From Paramesorhizobium endophyticum (GTDB lineage: Bacteria > Pseudomonadota > Alphaproteobacteria > Rhizobiales > Rhizobiaceae): a DNA stretch of 64,000 nucleotides. Position 1 is the first letter of the stretch; each line of letters starts with the position of its first letter. A model generated the notes under the pieces. The model saw only the letters and a program-made list of their open reading frames with translations, was not told the DNA's origin and made no database searches. Below, piece by piece: positions 1 through 8,178 of the stretch. The position numbers and the translations under genes were made by a program. Where the stretch lies: positions 124,001 to 188,000 of the forward strand of contig NZ_BMHH01000005.1 in the NCBI RefSeq assembly GCF_014640615.1, given 5' to 3'.

Positions 1-564
1 TTCATCGAGATAATCGAGCTCGCCGCCGACGGGGACGCCATGGGCGAGCCGCGTCACGCGCACATCGAAGCCGGACAGCTGGTCGGTGATGTAATGGGCG
101 GTGGTCTGACCCTCCACGGTGGCGTTGACGGCGAGGATCACTTCCTTCACCTCGCCAGCGCTCACCCGGTCGACCAGGCCGCGGATGTTGAGGTCATCAG
201 GCCCGACGCCGTCGAGCGGCGACAGACGACCGCCTAGCACGTGATAGCGCACATTCATCGTACCCGCGCGCTCCAGCGCCCAGAAGTCCGAGACATCCTC
301 AACGACGATGAGCGTCGTGGGGTCGCGGCGCGGGTCGGTGCAGATCGTGCAGGGATCGCTGGTATCGGCATTGCCGCAAGTCGAGCACACGCGCACCTTC
401 TCGGCGGCTTCCTGCATCGCGCTGCCAAGCGGAATCAGCAGCGCCTCCTTCTTCTTGATAAGATGCAGCGCCGCGCGCCGCGCCGAACGCGGCCCCAGCC
501 CCGGCACACGGGCAAGAAGCTGGATCAGGCGTTCGATTTCAGGACCGGCGATTCGTTTGGACAT
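1..564 (-). CDS. recR: Recombination mediator RecR (3' end off the window)
   Basis: RecR acts with RecO (and RecF) to load RecA on SSB-coated single-stranded DNA in gap repair. The visible 188 residues start [13 protein letters not shown] and contain the helix-hairpin-helix region (about residues 12-30), a C4 zinc finger with Cys60, Cys63, Cys72 and Cys75 ([16 protein letters not shown]), and the Toprim domain after about residue 82 with LIVVEDVSD. RecR is normally about 200 residues, so only about a dozen C-terminal residues are missing beyond position 1. It is followed upstream by ebfC and dnaX on the same strand, the classic dnaX-ebfC-recR order, so the three are probably co-transcribed. 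Confidence 0.96.
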   Translation of the reverse strand, partial: MSKRIAGPEIERLIQLLARVPGLGPRSARRAALHLIKKKEALLIPLGSAMQEAAEKVRVCSTCGNADTSDPCTICTDPRRDPTTLIVVEDVSDFWALERAGTMNVRYHVLGGRLSPLDGVGPDDLNIRGLVDRVSAGEVKEVILAVNATVEGQTTAHYITDQLSGFDVRVTRLAHGVPVGGELDYLDE

Positions 565-576
565 GATTTAGGGCAA

Positions 577-641
577 TAAGGCAGTAGGGCAGCAAGGCAA
601 CAGAAATCAGCTAACCCTACTGCCTATTCCCCTACTCCCTT
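577..641. repeat. Small palindrome between ebfC and recR
   Basis: The two sides carry the inverted words GGCAGTAGGG and CCCTACTGCC separated by about 38 bases, close to the ebfC stop. It resembles the short-tandem-repeat palindromes at 14777-14867 and 61340-61412. It may act as a transcription attenuator between ebfC and recR; there is no clear T-run. Confidence 0.5.
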
Positions 642-963
642 AAATCGGCAGCTTGAAGCCCGGAGGCAGCGGCAGCCCGGCGGTGAGGGCCTGCGTCTTC
701 TCGGTCATCAGCGTTTCGATCTTGGTCTTGGCCTCGTTATGAGCAGCGACGATCAGGTCTTCCAGGATTTCCGCCTCGTCCTCCTTCAACAGAGAGGGAT
801 CGATCTTGAGCGCGCTCATCACGCCCTTGCCGGTCAAGGTGACGCTGACGAGGCCGCCGCCGGAATTGCCGGTCGCTTCGAGAGCGGCAATCTCCTCCTG
901 CAGCGCCTGCATCTTGGCCTGCATTTCCTTCGCCTTGCTCAGCATTCCCATCATGTCGCGCAT
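640..963 (-). CDS. ebfC: YbaB/EbfC family nucleoid-associated protein
   Basis: This is a small DNA-binding protein of the YbaB/EbfC family, which forms dimers shaped like tweezers and binds DNA with little sequence specificity. The 107-residue product starts [19 protein letters not shown] and has the family's N-terminal coiled helix, then the [19 protein letters not shown] core and a C-terminal tail ending LPPGFKLPI. Length matches the family (100-110 residues). It lies between dnaX (upstream) and recR (downstream) on the same strand, the conserved bacterial context, which strongly supports the call although the exact cellular role is not well fixed. Confidence 0.95.
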   Translation of the reverse strand: MRDMMGMLSKAKEMQAKMQALQEEIAALEATGNSGGGLVSVTLTGKGVMSALKIDPSLLKEDEAEILEDLIVAAHNEAKTKIETLMTEKTQALTAGLPLPPGFKLPI

Positions 964-987
964 GAGGTTCGCACTCCTTACTGTCTT

Positions 988-1045
988 TTTCGCCGCATGA
1001 TCTTATCCAAAAAGTCTGCAACTTTTTGGGACCATGCTCCTAGTC
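988..1045. repeat. Small palindromic element, family E (copy 1)
   Basis: A hairpin-forming element in the dnaX-ebfC gap: GCATGATCTTATCC, then an AAAAAGT/ACTTTTT stem around CTGCA, closed by GGACCATGC. Near-identical copies lie at 16708-16780 and 24150-24206. Confidence 0.75.
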
Positions 1046-2863
1046 GTCTTCATCCGGTGTCAGGGAGACATCCGGCATGTCGCTGTCGAGGTCGCCTATG
1101 GCGTCGTCCTGCGCCCCATTGGCGGCGATGCGGACGTCGGTGATCCGCGCGCCGGGGAATTCGGCGAGGATCGCGGCCACATCCGGGTCGGCGCGGGCAT
1201 CGGTGACGAGCATGTCGCGGCGCTCGGCTTCCATTTCCGCCATGGTCTGGCCGCCCGCCTCGCGCGAGACGGAGACCATCCAGCGCACATTGGTCCAGGC
1301 GAGAAGCTTCTGCGCGATGTCGCTCGGCAGCGTCTTCGGCGCGTCGTCGGTGAGGCCGATTTCCAGCCGCCCCGGCGAGATCGCGACGAGGCGCACGCAA
1401 TTCTTGACCAATATCTTGAACTGCACGTCGCGATGCTTGTCGGCGAGCGCCATGATATCGGCGAGGCTGTTCAGGGGAATAGCGGGAACCGGCACCTCGG
1501 CGGCGGGCTCCAGCTGCTTTGCCGTCTCCTCAGCCGGGCGGGCCATCGGCTCAGGCTGGACAAGGCGCATCGTCGCGGCCCCAGCGTTGGCCGAAACACC
1601 CATGGGCGCGGAAGCCACGGCATTCACCGTGGAGCTGGCAGGCGCGCCGCCGCCAGACGAACGGGGTCCATCGCCCGCAGGACGCGGCGCGGGCACGGCG
1701 CCGCCATCCAGCGCCTTCAATGCTTCGTCCAATGTCGGCAGGTCGGCGGCGTGGGCCAAGCGAATCAGCAGCATCTCCGCCGCCTGCACAGGCCGCGCGG
1801 CGGTCTCCACCTCGGAAATGCCCTTGAGCAGCATCTGCCAGGTGCGGGAGAGGGTGCGGATCGACAGTTTCTCTGAGAAATCGCGGCCGCGGACGCGCTC
1901 GTCTTCCGACAGCGACATGTCGTTCGCCACCTCAGGCATGAAGCGCAGCCGCGTGACGAGATGGTTGAACTCGGCCAGATCCGTCAGCACCACCGCCGGG
2001 TCGGCCCCGACATCATATTGCGCGCGGAATTCCTTCAGAGCCGCCGCCACATCGCCGCGCATCAGCATTTCGAACAGGTCGATGATGCGGGCGCGGTCGG
2101 CAAGGCCAAGCATGGCGCGCACCGTCTCCGCCTCTACCCTGCCGCCGCCATGGGCGATGGCCTGATCGAGAATGGAGAGCGAATCACGTGCGGAGCCTTC
2201 GCCGGCGCGGGCGATCATGGCGAGCGAGGTATCATCGATCTCGATCCCTTCCTGCCCGGCAATGTTTTTCAGATGCGCGGCGAGAAGCCCCGAATCGATA
2301 CGGCGCAGGTCGAAGCGCTGGCAGCGCGACAGCACCGTGATCGGCACCTTGCGGATTTCGGTGGTGGCGAAGATGAACTTCACATGTGGCGGCGGTTCCT
2401 CAAGCGTCTTCAGCAGGCCGTTGAAGGCCTGGTTGGAGAGCATGTGAACCTCGTCGATGATATAGACCTTGTAGCGCGCCGAAACCGGTCGGTAGCGAAC
2501 CTGCTCGATGATTTCGCGGATATCGTCGATGCCGGTGTGCGAGGCGGCGTCCATCTCGATGACATCGACATGGCGGCCTTCCATGATCGCCTGGCAATGC
2601 TCGCCGGGCGTTGAAAGATCGATGGTGGGCTGGTCGATGGTGTCGGTCTTGTAGTTCAGCGCCCGTGCCAGAATGCGCGCCGTGGTCGTCTTGCCGACGC
2701 CGCGAACGCCGGTCAGCATCCAGGCTTGCGCGATACGGCCGGTATGAAAGGCGTTGGTGAGGGTGCGGACCATCGGCTCCTGGCCGATGAGATCGCTGAA
2801 ATTCTGCGGACGGTATTTTCGGGCGAGAACGCGATAGGCACCGCCTGCCGTATTCGTCTCCAT
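1040..2863 (-). CDS. dnaX: DNA polymerase III subunit gamma/tau
   Basis: This is the clamp-loader ATPase subunit that joins the polymerase III cores and opens the beta clamp. The start chosen is METNTAGGAYRVLARKYRP; upstream in-frame codons run through the SRP RNA gene and are not credible. It encodes 607 residues with Walker A GVRGVGKTTTAR (about residues 52-63), Walker B IIDEVH (135-140), the AAA+ lid and a variable Pro/Ala-rich tau region from about residue 400 with an acidic C-terminus. Of the four zinc-binding cysteines usual after Walker A only one, Cys90 in GEHCQAI, is present, which I believe is common in Rhizobiales. It is first in a dnaX-ebfC-recR series. Confidence 0.97.
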   Translation of the reverse strand: METNTAGGAYRVLARKYRPQNFSDLIGQEPMVRTLTNAFHTGRIAQAWMLTGVRGVGKTTTARILARALNYKTDTIDQPTIDLSTPGEHCQAIMEGRHVDVIEMDAASHTGIDDIREIIEQVRYRPVSARYKVYIIDEVHMLSNQAFNGLLKTLEEPPPHVKFIFATTEIRKVPITVLSRCQRFDLRRIDSGLLAAHLKNIAGQEGIEIDDTSLAMIARAGEGSARDSLSILDQAIAHGGGRVEAETVRAMLGLADRARIIDLFEMLMRGDVAAALKEFRAQYDVGADPAVVLTDLAEFNHLVTRLRFMPEVANDMSLSEDERVRGRDFSEKLSIRTLSRTWQMLLKGISEVETAARPVQAAEMLLIRLAHAADLPTLDEALKALDGGAVPAPRPAGDGPRSSGGGAPASSTVNAVASAPMGVSANAGAATMRLVQPEPMARPAEETAKQLEPAAEVPVPAIPLNSLADIMALADKHRDVQFKILVKNCVRLVAISPGRLEIGLTDDAPKTLPSDIAQKLLAWTNVRWMVSVSREAGGQTMAEMEAERRDMLVTDARADPDVAAILAEFPGARITDVRIAANGAQDDAIGDLDSDMPDVSLTPDEDD

Positions 2864-2898
2864 GCCCAGTTCCTTGCCGCATATTCCAAAAGGAGAAG

Positions 2899-3000
2899 GG
2901 TGGGAGGCTGGCACGGTGACCCGTGCCCGGCTCGTTAGGGCTGCTTCCTTCCGGACCTGACCCGGTTGGCGAGTGGCTCGTCCACCACCAACCTCCCACG
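2899..3000 (-). ncRNA. ffs: Signal recognition particle RNA, small bacterial (4.5S) type
   Basis: Read on the minus strand the segment holds the conserved SRP apical-domain sequence GGTCAGGTCCGGAAGGAAGC (about positions 2942-2961). The ends are complementary: a 5' GTGGGAGGTTGG pairs with 3' CCAGCCTCCCAC, closing one long hairpin of roughly 100 nt. The RNA binds Ffh and targets membrane proteins to the translocon. Location just upstream of dnaX on the same strand is common in bacteria. End positions are estimated from the pairing, within a few bases. Confidence 0.93.
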
Positions 3001-3060
3001 CCTCATATCGGCTACAGCGACGCAAAAAGCAAGCCAAGGCTCAAAAAAACTGCTATTTCA

Positions 3061-3471
3061 ATGTCCATGACAGGTTTCACGCTCGATAACAGGCTCGCCG
3101 CCGATACATTCTCCATCGCAAGGCTCGGCCTTTGCGATTTGCGGCTCATGAACGACCGCCGCTGGCCCTGGCTCATCCTCGTGCCGCAGCGGCCTGACAT
3201 GGCTGAAATCATCGACCTGACGCCACTCGACCAGACGATGCTCACCTTCGAGACGGGCATTGCCGCCCAGGCGCTGAAGACGGTGACGGGCTGCGAGAAG
3301 ATCAACACCGGCGCGCTCGGCAACATCGTGCGCCAGCTGCATATTCACGTCATAGCGCGCAACAGCGGCGATGCGGGCTGGCCCGGGCCGGTGTGGGGAT
3401 ATGGGACGCGGGAGGCCTATGACAAGCAAGAGGCCGAGGCGTTTATCGGCGCGATAAGGAAGGCGCTGTAA
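3061..3471 (+). CDS. HIT-like nucleotide-binding protein
   Basis: A 136-residue histidine-triad family protein, likely a nucleotide hydrolase or transferase of unknown substrate. The triad region reads RQLHIHVIARN at about residues 97-107: two histidines of the HxHxH signature are present, and the first is Gln. The middle histidine, the nucleophile in the family, is retained. N-terminal WPWLILVPQRP matches the family's beta-strand core. The start is the first ATG in MSMTGF, 60 bases beyond the divergent SRP RNA. It stands alone between the dnaX/ffs block and a repeat element. Confidence 0.85.
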   Translation: MSMTGFTLDNRLAADTFSIARLGLCDLRLMNDRRWPWLILVPQRPDMAEIIDLTPLDQTMLTFETGIAAQALKTVTGCEKINTGALGNIVRQLHIHVIARNSGDAGWPGPVWGYGTREAYDKQEAEAFIGAIRKAL

Positions 3472-3477
3472 ACCCTG

Positions 3478-3633
3478 GCGCCCTCCTTCCCCCTTGCGGG
3501 GAAGGTGCCCGCGTCAGCGGGCGGATGGGGGTGGTGACGGGTGCGCTTTTGCTGGAGACAATGGCGTATACGTCACCACCCCCACCCGACCCTTCGGGCC
3601 ACCCTCCCCGCAAGGGGGAGGGAAAGGCGTAGC
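3478..3633. repeat. Palindromic repeat, family B (copy 1)
   Basis: An intergenic element with inverted ends (CTCCTTCCCCCTTGCGGGG against CCCCGCAAGGGGGAGG) and an inner palindrome GGGGGTGGTGACG / CGTCACCACCCCC around TGCGCTTTTGCTGGAGAC. A second, longer copy lies at 30818-31005. It fills the HIT protein-pheA gap, where both genes end. Confidence 0.85.
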
Positions 3634-3634
3634 G

Positions 3635-4504
3635 CTACTCCGCCGGCTGCTGCTGCGTATCGCGAAACGGGTTGGCCGGGTAGACGCCCAGAATGCGCAT
3701 CTCCTTCGAAAAGAACGCCAGTTCCTCCAGCGCCAGCTTCACGGGACGCTCCTCCGGGTGACCTTCGATGTCCGCATAGAACTGCGTGGCGGTGAAGGTG
3801 CCCCCGATCTGGTAGCTTTCAAGCTTGGTCATGTTGACGCCGTTCGTCGCGAAGCCGCCCATGGCTTTGTAGAGCGCGGCGGGGACGTTGCGCACCCGGA
3901 AGACGAAGGTGGTGACGATGCGGCTGCCGTCCGTAGGCACCGGCGCCCATTCTTCCGTCTTGGTGAGCACGACGAAACGGGTGATGTTGTTCTCCATGTC
4001 CTCGACATTCTCCGCCGCGATGTCGAGGCCGTAAAGATCGGCGGCGAGGCGGGGGGCGAGCGCCGCCATGCTCCGGTCGCCGAGTTCAGCGATGAGACGC
4101 GCCGCGCCCGCCGTATCGCCCGCCACGACAGGCTTCCAGCCATTGTTGCGGATGATGTTGCGGCATTGGCCGAGCGCGTGGATGTGGCTGTGGACCGTCT
4201 TGATCTCATCGAGCTTCACTCCCGGCAGCACCATCAACTGGAAGCGGATGGGCAGGAAATATTCGCCGACGATATGGAGCCGCGATTGCGGCAGCAGGTG
4301 GTGGATATCGGCGACGCGCCCGGCGATGGTGTTCTCGATGGGGATCATGGCAAGGTCGGCCGCGCCCGTCTCAACCGCGTTGAACGCATCTTCGAAAGTC
4401 GGGCAAGGCAGCGGCTCCATGTCCGGGAACATGTTGCGGCAGGCCGTATCGGAATTTGCGCCCGGCTCGCCCTGAAATGAGATCCTGTTGGTCTTGCCCG
4501 TCAT
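3635..4504 (-). CDS. pheA: Prephenate dehydratase
   Basis: Converts prephenate to phenylpyruvate in phenylalanine synthesis; cytosolic. The 289-residue protein is the monofunctional type, without a chorismate mutase domain: an N-terminal dehydratase domain beginning ISFQGEPGANSD, with MIPIENTIAGRVADIHHLL (about residues 53-71) and NNITRFVVL (about 169-177, the conserved TRF segment), then a C-terminal ACT regulatory domain (about 195-275) with NMTKLESYQIGG, the ESRP-like loop used for phenylalanine feedback. It is followed closely by kdsB upstream (15-base gap), so the two are probably one transcript. Confidence 0.96.
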   Translation of the reverse strand: MTGKTNRISFQGEPGANSDTACRNMFPDMEPLPCPTFEDAFNAVETGAADLAMIPIENTIAGRVADIHHLLPQSRLHIVGEYFLPIRFQLMVLPGVKLDEIKTVHSHIHALGQCRNIIRNNGWKPVVAGDTAGAARLIAELGDRSMAALAPRLAADLYGLDIAAENVEDMENNITRFVVLTKTEEWAPVPTDGSRIVTTFVFRVRNVPAALYKAMGGFATNGVNMTKLESYQIGGTFTATQFYADIEGHPEERPVKLALEELAFFSKEMRILGVYPANPFRDTQQQPAE

Positions 4505-4519
4505 TTTGGTGTCTTTCTC

Positions 4520-5269
4520 TTACATGCTCTGCAGAATAGCCCGCGCCCGCTCCAGATCCGCGGGCGTATCGACGCCGAGCGGCACGGATTTGACGATCTC
4601 GACATCGATGCGCATGCCGGCCTCCAGCGCGCGCAGCTGCTCCAGGCTCTCGCGCCGCTCGAGCGGCGAGGGTCCCATTGCCACAAATCGCTCCAGCGCG
4701 GAGCGGCGATAGGCATATAGCCCGATGTGATGATAGAGCGCCCCCTCGCCCCAGGGAGCGGTGGCGCGGGTGAAATAGAGCGCGCGCAGGCGCTTTTCCG
4801 AAAGCGGCGAGCCGACGATCTTGACCACGCTCGGCGCGGTCTTCTCGCTCTCCTCGGTGATTTCCACGCCCAGGGTCGCGATGTCAGCGGGGCCTTCGGC
4901 AAGCGGCTGCAGGGCCTTGGCGATAATCTCCGGCTCGATGGTCGGCAGGTCGCCCTGGACATTGATGACGGCTTCCACTTCGCCCTGCGGGTCGAGCGTC
5001 TGCAGCGCCTCGTAAATGCGGTCGGAGCCGGATTGGTGATCGGAGCGGGTCATCACCGCCTCGAAGCCATGGGCACGGACCGCAACGGCAATTTCCTCGC
5101 TGTCGGTGGCGACGACCGTGCGGCCTAGCCCCGCCGCGCTCGCCCGCGTGGCGACATGGACGATCATCGGCTTTCCGGCAATATCCGCCAGCGGCTTGCC
5201 CGGCAGACGGGTCGAGGCCAGGCGGGACGGAATGAGGACAAGGGTTTTCATGATCTGGGTCATCGACAT
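4520..5269 (-). CDS. kdsB: 3-deoxy-manno-octulosonate cytidylyltransferase (CMP-KDO synthetase)
   Basis: Activates KDO with CTP for transfer to lipid A, so it belongs to lipopolysaccharide core synthesis in the cytosol. The 249-residue product has the nucleotidyltransferase start [20 protein letters not shown], the [11 protein letters not shown] segment, [12 protein letters not shown] and the late [15 protein letters not shown] ending. Family members usually begin at [10 protein letters not shown], which would start at 5251; the ORF allows MSMTQI before it and neither start has a strong ribosome binding site. It lies 15 bases before pheA on the same strand, an arrangement common in Rhizobiales. 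Confidence 0.95.
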   Translation of the reverse strand: MSMTQIMKTLVLIPSRLASTRLPGKPLADIAGKPMIVHVATRASAAGLGRTVVATDSEEIAVAVRAHGFEAVMTRSDHQSGSDRIYEALQTLDPQGEVEAVINVQGDLPTIEPEIIAKALQPLAEGPADIATLGVEITEESEKTAPSVVKIVGSPLSEKRLRALYFTRATAPWGEGALYHHIGLYAYRRSALERFVAMGPSPLERRESLEQLRALEAGMRIDVEIVKSVPLGVDTPADLERARAILQSM

Positions 5270-5441
5270 CTGCTGAAAGTGTCAAAAAGTCACGGGGTTC
5301 AGCGCCCTTATAGGTGTTGCATGAAAGAAGCAAAAGACCTAGTTTCCGCGCCATCTTGGACATGGAGGGGACCGGTTCCAGCCTTGGAGCGCCTGCGCCT
5401 CCGGAACATTGGACTCTCGCAAGGGGGAGCGCTGACAGTCG

Positions 5442-6164
5442 ATGGAATCACAAGCCTATAAATATACAGGGGCATTTCTGGCGGCGGTTTTCGTCATGAT
5501 GTCCGTCAGCCTTCTCTCCGACGTCATTTTCGACAGCCCGAAGCCGGAAAAGGAAGGCTATAATATCCAGCCGCTGGAAACCGCTGCCGCCACGCCGGAA
5601 AAACCTGCCGCCGCGGCTGTTCCGATCGCGACGCTGCTGCAAAACGCCGACCCCAAGAAGGGCGAAACCGTCTTCAAGCGCTGCCTGGCCTGCCATAGCG
5701 GCGAAAAGGGTGGCCCGAACAAGGTCGGCCCGCATCTGTGGGATATCGTGAACCGTCCGATCGCGTCGGTGTCCGATTTCAGCTATTCCGCCGCCATGAA
5801 GGAATTCGCCAAGACCGCCAAGGTCTGGGACTACGAGCATCTCAACGGCTTCCTCACCTCGCCGAAGACCTATGTGAAGGGCACGGCGATGGGCTTTGCC
5901 GGCGACAAAAACGACCAGGAGCGCGCCGACCTCATCGCCTATCTGCGCACGCTCGCCGACAACCCCGCGCCGCTGCCGGCGGCTGAAGATGCCAAGCCTG
6001 CCGAAGGCGAGCCGGCGAAGCCTGCGACCGAAACGGAAAAACCGGAGAACGAAGGCGGCCAGCCCGGCGGCGGAACCGGCAACCCCGCCGGAAACGTCGA
6101 CCCGACGCAAGGCGAACAGCCCGCCCCCGCTGCTCCAGCCGGGCAGGAAGCGCCGAAGCAGTAA
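5442..6164 (+). CDS. cycM: Membrane-anchored cytochrome c (CycM-like, cytochrome c552 type)
   Basis: An electron carrier tethered to the periplasmic face, feeding terminal oxidases. The 240-residue protein has an uncleaved-looking N-terminal membrane anchor (about residues 9-28), the haem site CLACH (residues 81-85), [10 protein letters not shown] after it and a likely axial Met150 in GTAMGFAG. From about residue 178 to the end it is a low-complexity Pro/Ala/Glu tail that may span the periplasm; this tail is longer than in most CycM homologues. It is divergent from kdsB and ends with a strong terminator. The symbol rests on overall architecture. Confidence 0.9.
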   Translation: MESQAYKYTGAFLAAVFVMMSVSLLSDVIFDSPKPEKEGYNIQPLETAAATPEKPAAAAVPIATLLQNADPKKGETVFKRCLACHSGEKGGPNKVGPHLWDIVNRPIASVSDFSYSAAMKEFAKTAKVWDYEHLNGFLTSPKTYVKGTAMGFAGDKNDQERADLIAYLRTLADNPAPLPAAEDAKPAEGEPAKPATETEKPENEGGQPGGGTGNPAGNVDPTQGEQPAPAAPAGQEAPKQ

Positions 6165-6189
6165 GGGCGGTTTCAAGCCAATCCTCTTG

Positions 6190-6218
6190 AAAAGCCGGGA
6201 ACTTCCCGGCTTTTTTCA
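6190..6218 (+). terminator. Rho-independent terminator after the cytochrome c gene
   Basis: Stem AAAGCCGGGAA / TTCCCGGCTTT with a short CT-rich loop followed by a run of T, 26 bases after the stop codon. Confidence 0.9.
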
Positions 6219-6299
6219 TTTTTCCTTGGCTAGCGCCTTTCTTCCTCCGCAAAAGACATTAGTCTGGCCTTACGGTTAGGATCCTAGGAGAGGCAAGGC

Positions 6300-8171
6300 A
6301 TGAGGGTTATGCTGGCAGGCGCGATGGCGCTGGCTTTGGTGGCTGGGTTTTCGACATATGGAAACGCACAAGATTCCGAGCCCAAATGGCGGCACGCCAG
6401 CAGTCTCCTCGGCGAACCGAAATATCCGGCTGATTTCAAGCATTATGACTATGTAAACCCCGAGGCACCTAAAGGCGGGACGCTCAATCAAGTAGCGGTC
6501 GGCAGCTTCGACACGCTCAATCCGTTTGTCGTGCAGGGCGTCCCCGCTGCGGGACTCGTCGATTTCGGCGGCGGAATGCTCTACGACACGCTCATGACGG
6601 ATTCGACAGAGGAAGGATCCACCAGCTACGGACTCATCGCCGAGGCAACGCAATATCCGGATGATTTCTCCTGGGTGAAATTTCGCCTCCATCCAGCCGC
6701 GCGGTGGCATGACGGCAAGCCAATCACGGTGGAAGACGTGATCTGGTCGTTCGAGACGCTTAAAAAGCAATCGCCGATGTACAACAAATATTACGCCGAT
6801 GCGGTGAAGGCGGAAAAGACCGGGGAGCGCGAGGTCAAATTCACTTTCTCGCAAAAGGGCAATCGCGAATTGCCGCAGATCATGGGCCAGCTCGCCGTGC
6901 TGCCGAAACATTGGTGGGAAGGCACCGATGCCAGCGGCAAAAAGCGCGATATCTCGCGCCCGACGCTGGAAATTCCGCTCGGCTCCGGCGCGTATAAAAT
7001 CGAAAAAGCAATCCCCGGCAAATCGATCGTGTGGGCACGGGTTCCGGATTATTGGGCCAAGGATTTGCCTATTCATGTCGGGCGCTACAATTTCGATCGT
7101 TTGAAGTATGAGTATTTCCTTGATGGCAACGCGACATGGGAAGCCTTCAAGAAAGGCGGTCTCTACGATTACCGGGTGGAGAATATCAGCGCGCGCTGGA
7201 TGCAGGAGTATAATTTCCCCGCCGCCCAGCGTGGCGATGTGATCAAGGCATCCTTCCCCTATCACGCGATGGGGCGGATACAGGGCTATTTCCTGAATAC
7301 ACGCCGCGAGAAATTCAGCGACCGGCGCGTGCGCGAGGCGCTGAACTGGGTCTTCGACTTCCAGTCGATGAACCGGCTGCTGTTCTTCAACCGATACAAG
7401 CGGATCGAAAGCTATTGGGCCGGTAACGATCTTGCCTTGAAAGGTGGCCTCCCGACAGGAAAGGAACTGGAAATCCTCGAGACCGTTCGGGATCAGGTGC
7501 CGCCGGAGGTGTTCACCAAGGAATTCAAGCTGCCGGTCTTCGATACGCCGCAAGCGACGCGGGACAATCTGCGCCGCGCCATGCAGCTTTTTCGGGAGGC
7601 GGGGTACACGCTCAAGGACGGCGCTCTTCTGGACAAGAACGGCAGGCCGTTTACCATCGAGTTTTTAGCCGATGATCCGAGCGACGAAAAAGTCATCAAC
7701 CCCTTCGTCGACAATCTGCGCCGGGTTGGTATCCGCGCGACGGTGCGCATCGTGGACGCAGCGCAGTACCAAACGCGGTTGAGAGATTTCGACTACGATG
7801 TGATGTCGGCGATTATTCCGCAAACCAATTCGCCCGGCAATGAACAGCGCGAGCACTGGAGCACCGCTGCCGCCGATTTCAAGGGAAGCCAGAACTATTC
7901 CGGCATCAAAAACCCGGCGATCGACAAGCTGATCGACCGGGTGGTCTATGCCAAGGATCGTGATGAACTGGTCGCCGCTACCCATGCGCTCGACCGGGTG
8001 CTGCTGTGGAACTATTACGTCGTGCCACATTGGTATCCGGAAAAGATGGACGTCGCCTATTGGAACAAGTTCGGGATCCCGGAAAAACAGCCGGACTATT
8101 CGGGTATCGACCCCTTCTCCTGGTGGATCGATCCCGCCAAGGAAAAGGCGCTGAAGACGAACGGGGGGTGA
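6300..8171 (+). CDS. yejA: Oligopeptide ABC transporter substrate-binding protein (YejA-like), first copy
   Basis: A periplasmic solute-binding protein of family 5 (SBP_bac_5/DppA-OppA fold) that delivers oligopeptides to the YejB-YejE-YejF transporter. The 623-residue product has a Sec signal peptide (about residues 1-24, cleavage near NAQDSEP), then SLLGEPKYPADFKHYDY and PKGGTLNQVAVGSFDTLNPF, typical of YejA, and FRLHPAARWHDGKPIT, the SBP_5 signature. It is first in the operon, after a clear terminator, with AGGAGAGGCAAGGC as a ribosome binding site just before the ATG. It is paralogous to the next gene. In Brucella and enterobacteria Yej transporters affect antimicrobial peptide tolerance and microcin C uptake. 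Confidence 0.92.
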   Translation: MRVMLAGAMALALVAGFSTYGNAQDSEPKWRHASSLLGEPKYPADFKHYDYVNPEAPKGGTLNQVAVGSFDTLNPFVVQGVPAAGLVDFGGGMLYDTLMTDSTEEGSTSYGLIAEATQYPDDFSWVKFRLHPAARWHDGKPITVEDVIWSFETLKKQSPMYNKYYADAVKAEKTGEREVKFTFSQKGNRELPQIMGQLAVLPKHWWEGTDASGKKRDISRPTLEIPLGSGAYKIEKAIPGKSIVWARVPDYWAKDLPIHVGRYNFDRLKYEYFLDGNATWEAFKKGGLYDYRVENISARWMQEYNFPAAQRGDVIKASFPYHAMGRIQGYFLNTRREKFSDRRVREALNWVFDFQSMNRLLFFNRYKRIESYWAGNDLALKGGLPTGKELEILETVRDQVPPEVFTKEFKLPVFDTPQATRDNLRRAMQLFREAGYTLKDGALLDKNGRPFTIEFLADDPSDEKVINPFVDNLRRVGIRATVRIVDAAQYQTRLRDFDYDVMSAIIPQTNSPGNEQREHWSTAAADFKGSQNYSGIKNPAIDKLIDRVVYAKDRDELVAATHALDRVLLWNYYVVPHWYPEKMDVAYWNKFGIPEKQPDYSGIDPFSWWIDPAKEKALKTNGG

Positions 8172-8178
8172 GGGCCAC

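Noticed and set aside
1034-1876. Long plus-strand open frames opposite dnaX
   Set aside because: They are antisense shadows of a GC-rich gene, with Arg/Gly/His-rich translations and no domain.
2864-3037. A longer dnaX start running through the SRP RNA
   Set aside because: Homology begins at METNTAG; the upstream codons lie in the RNA gene.
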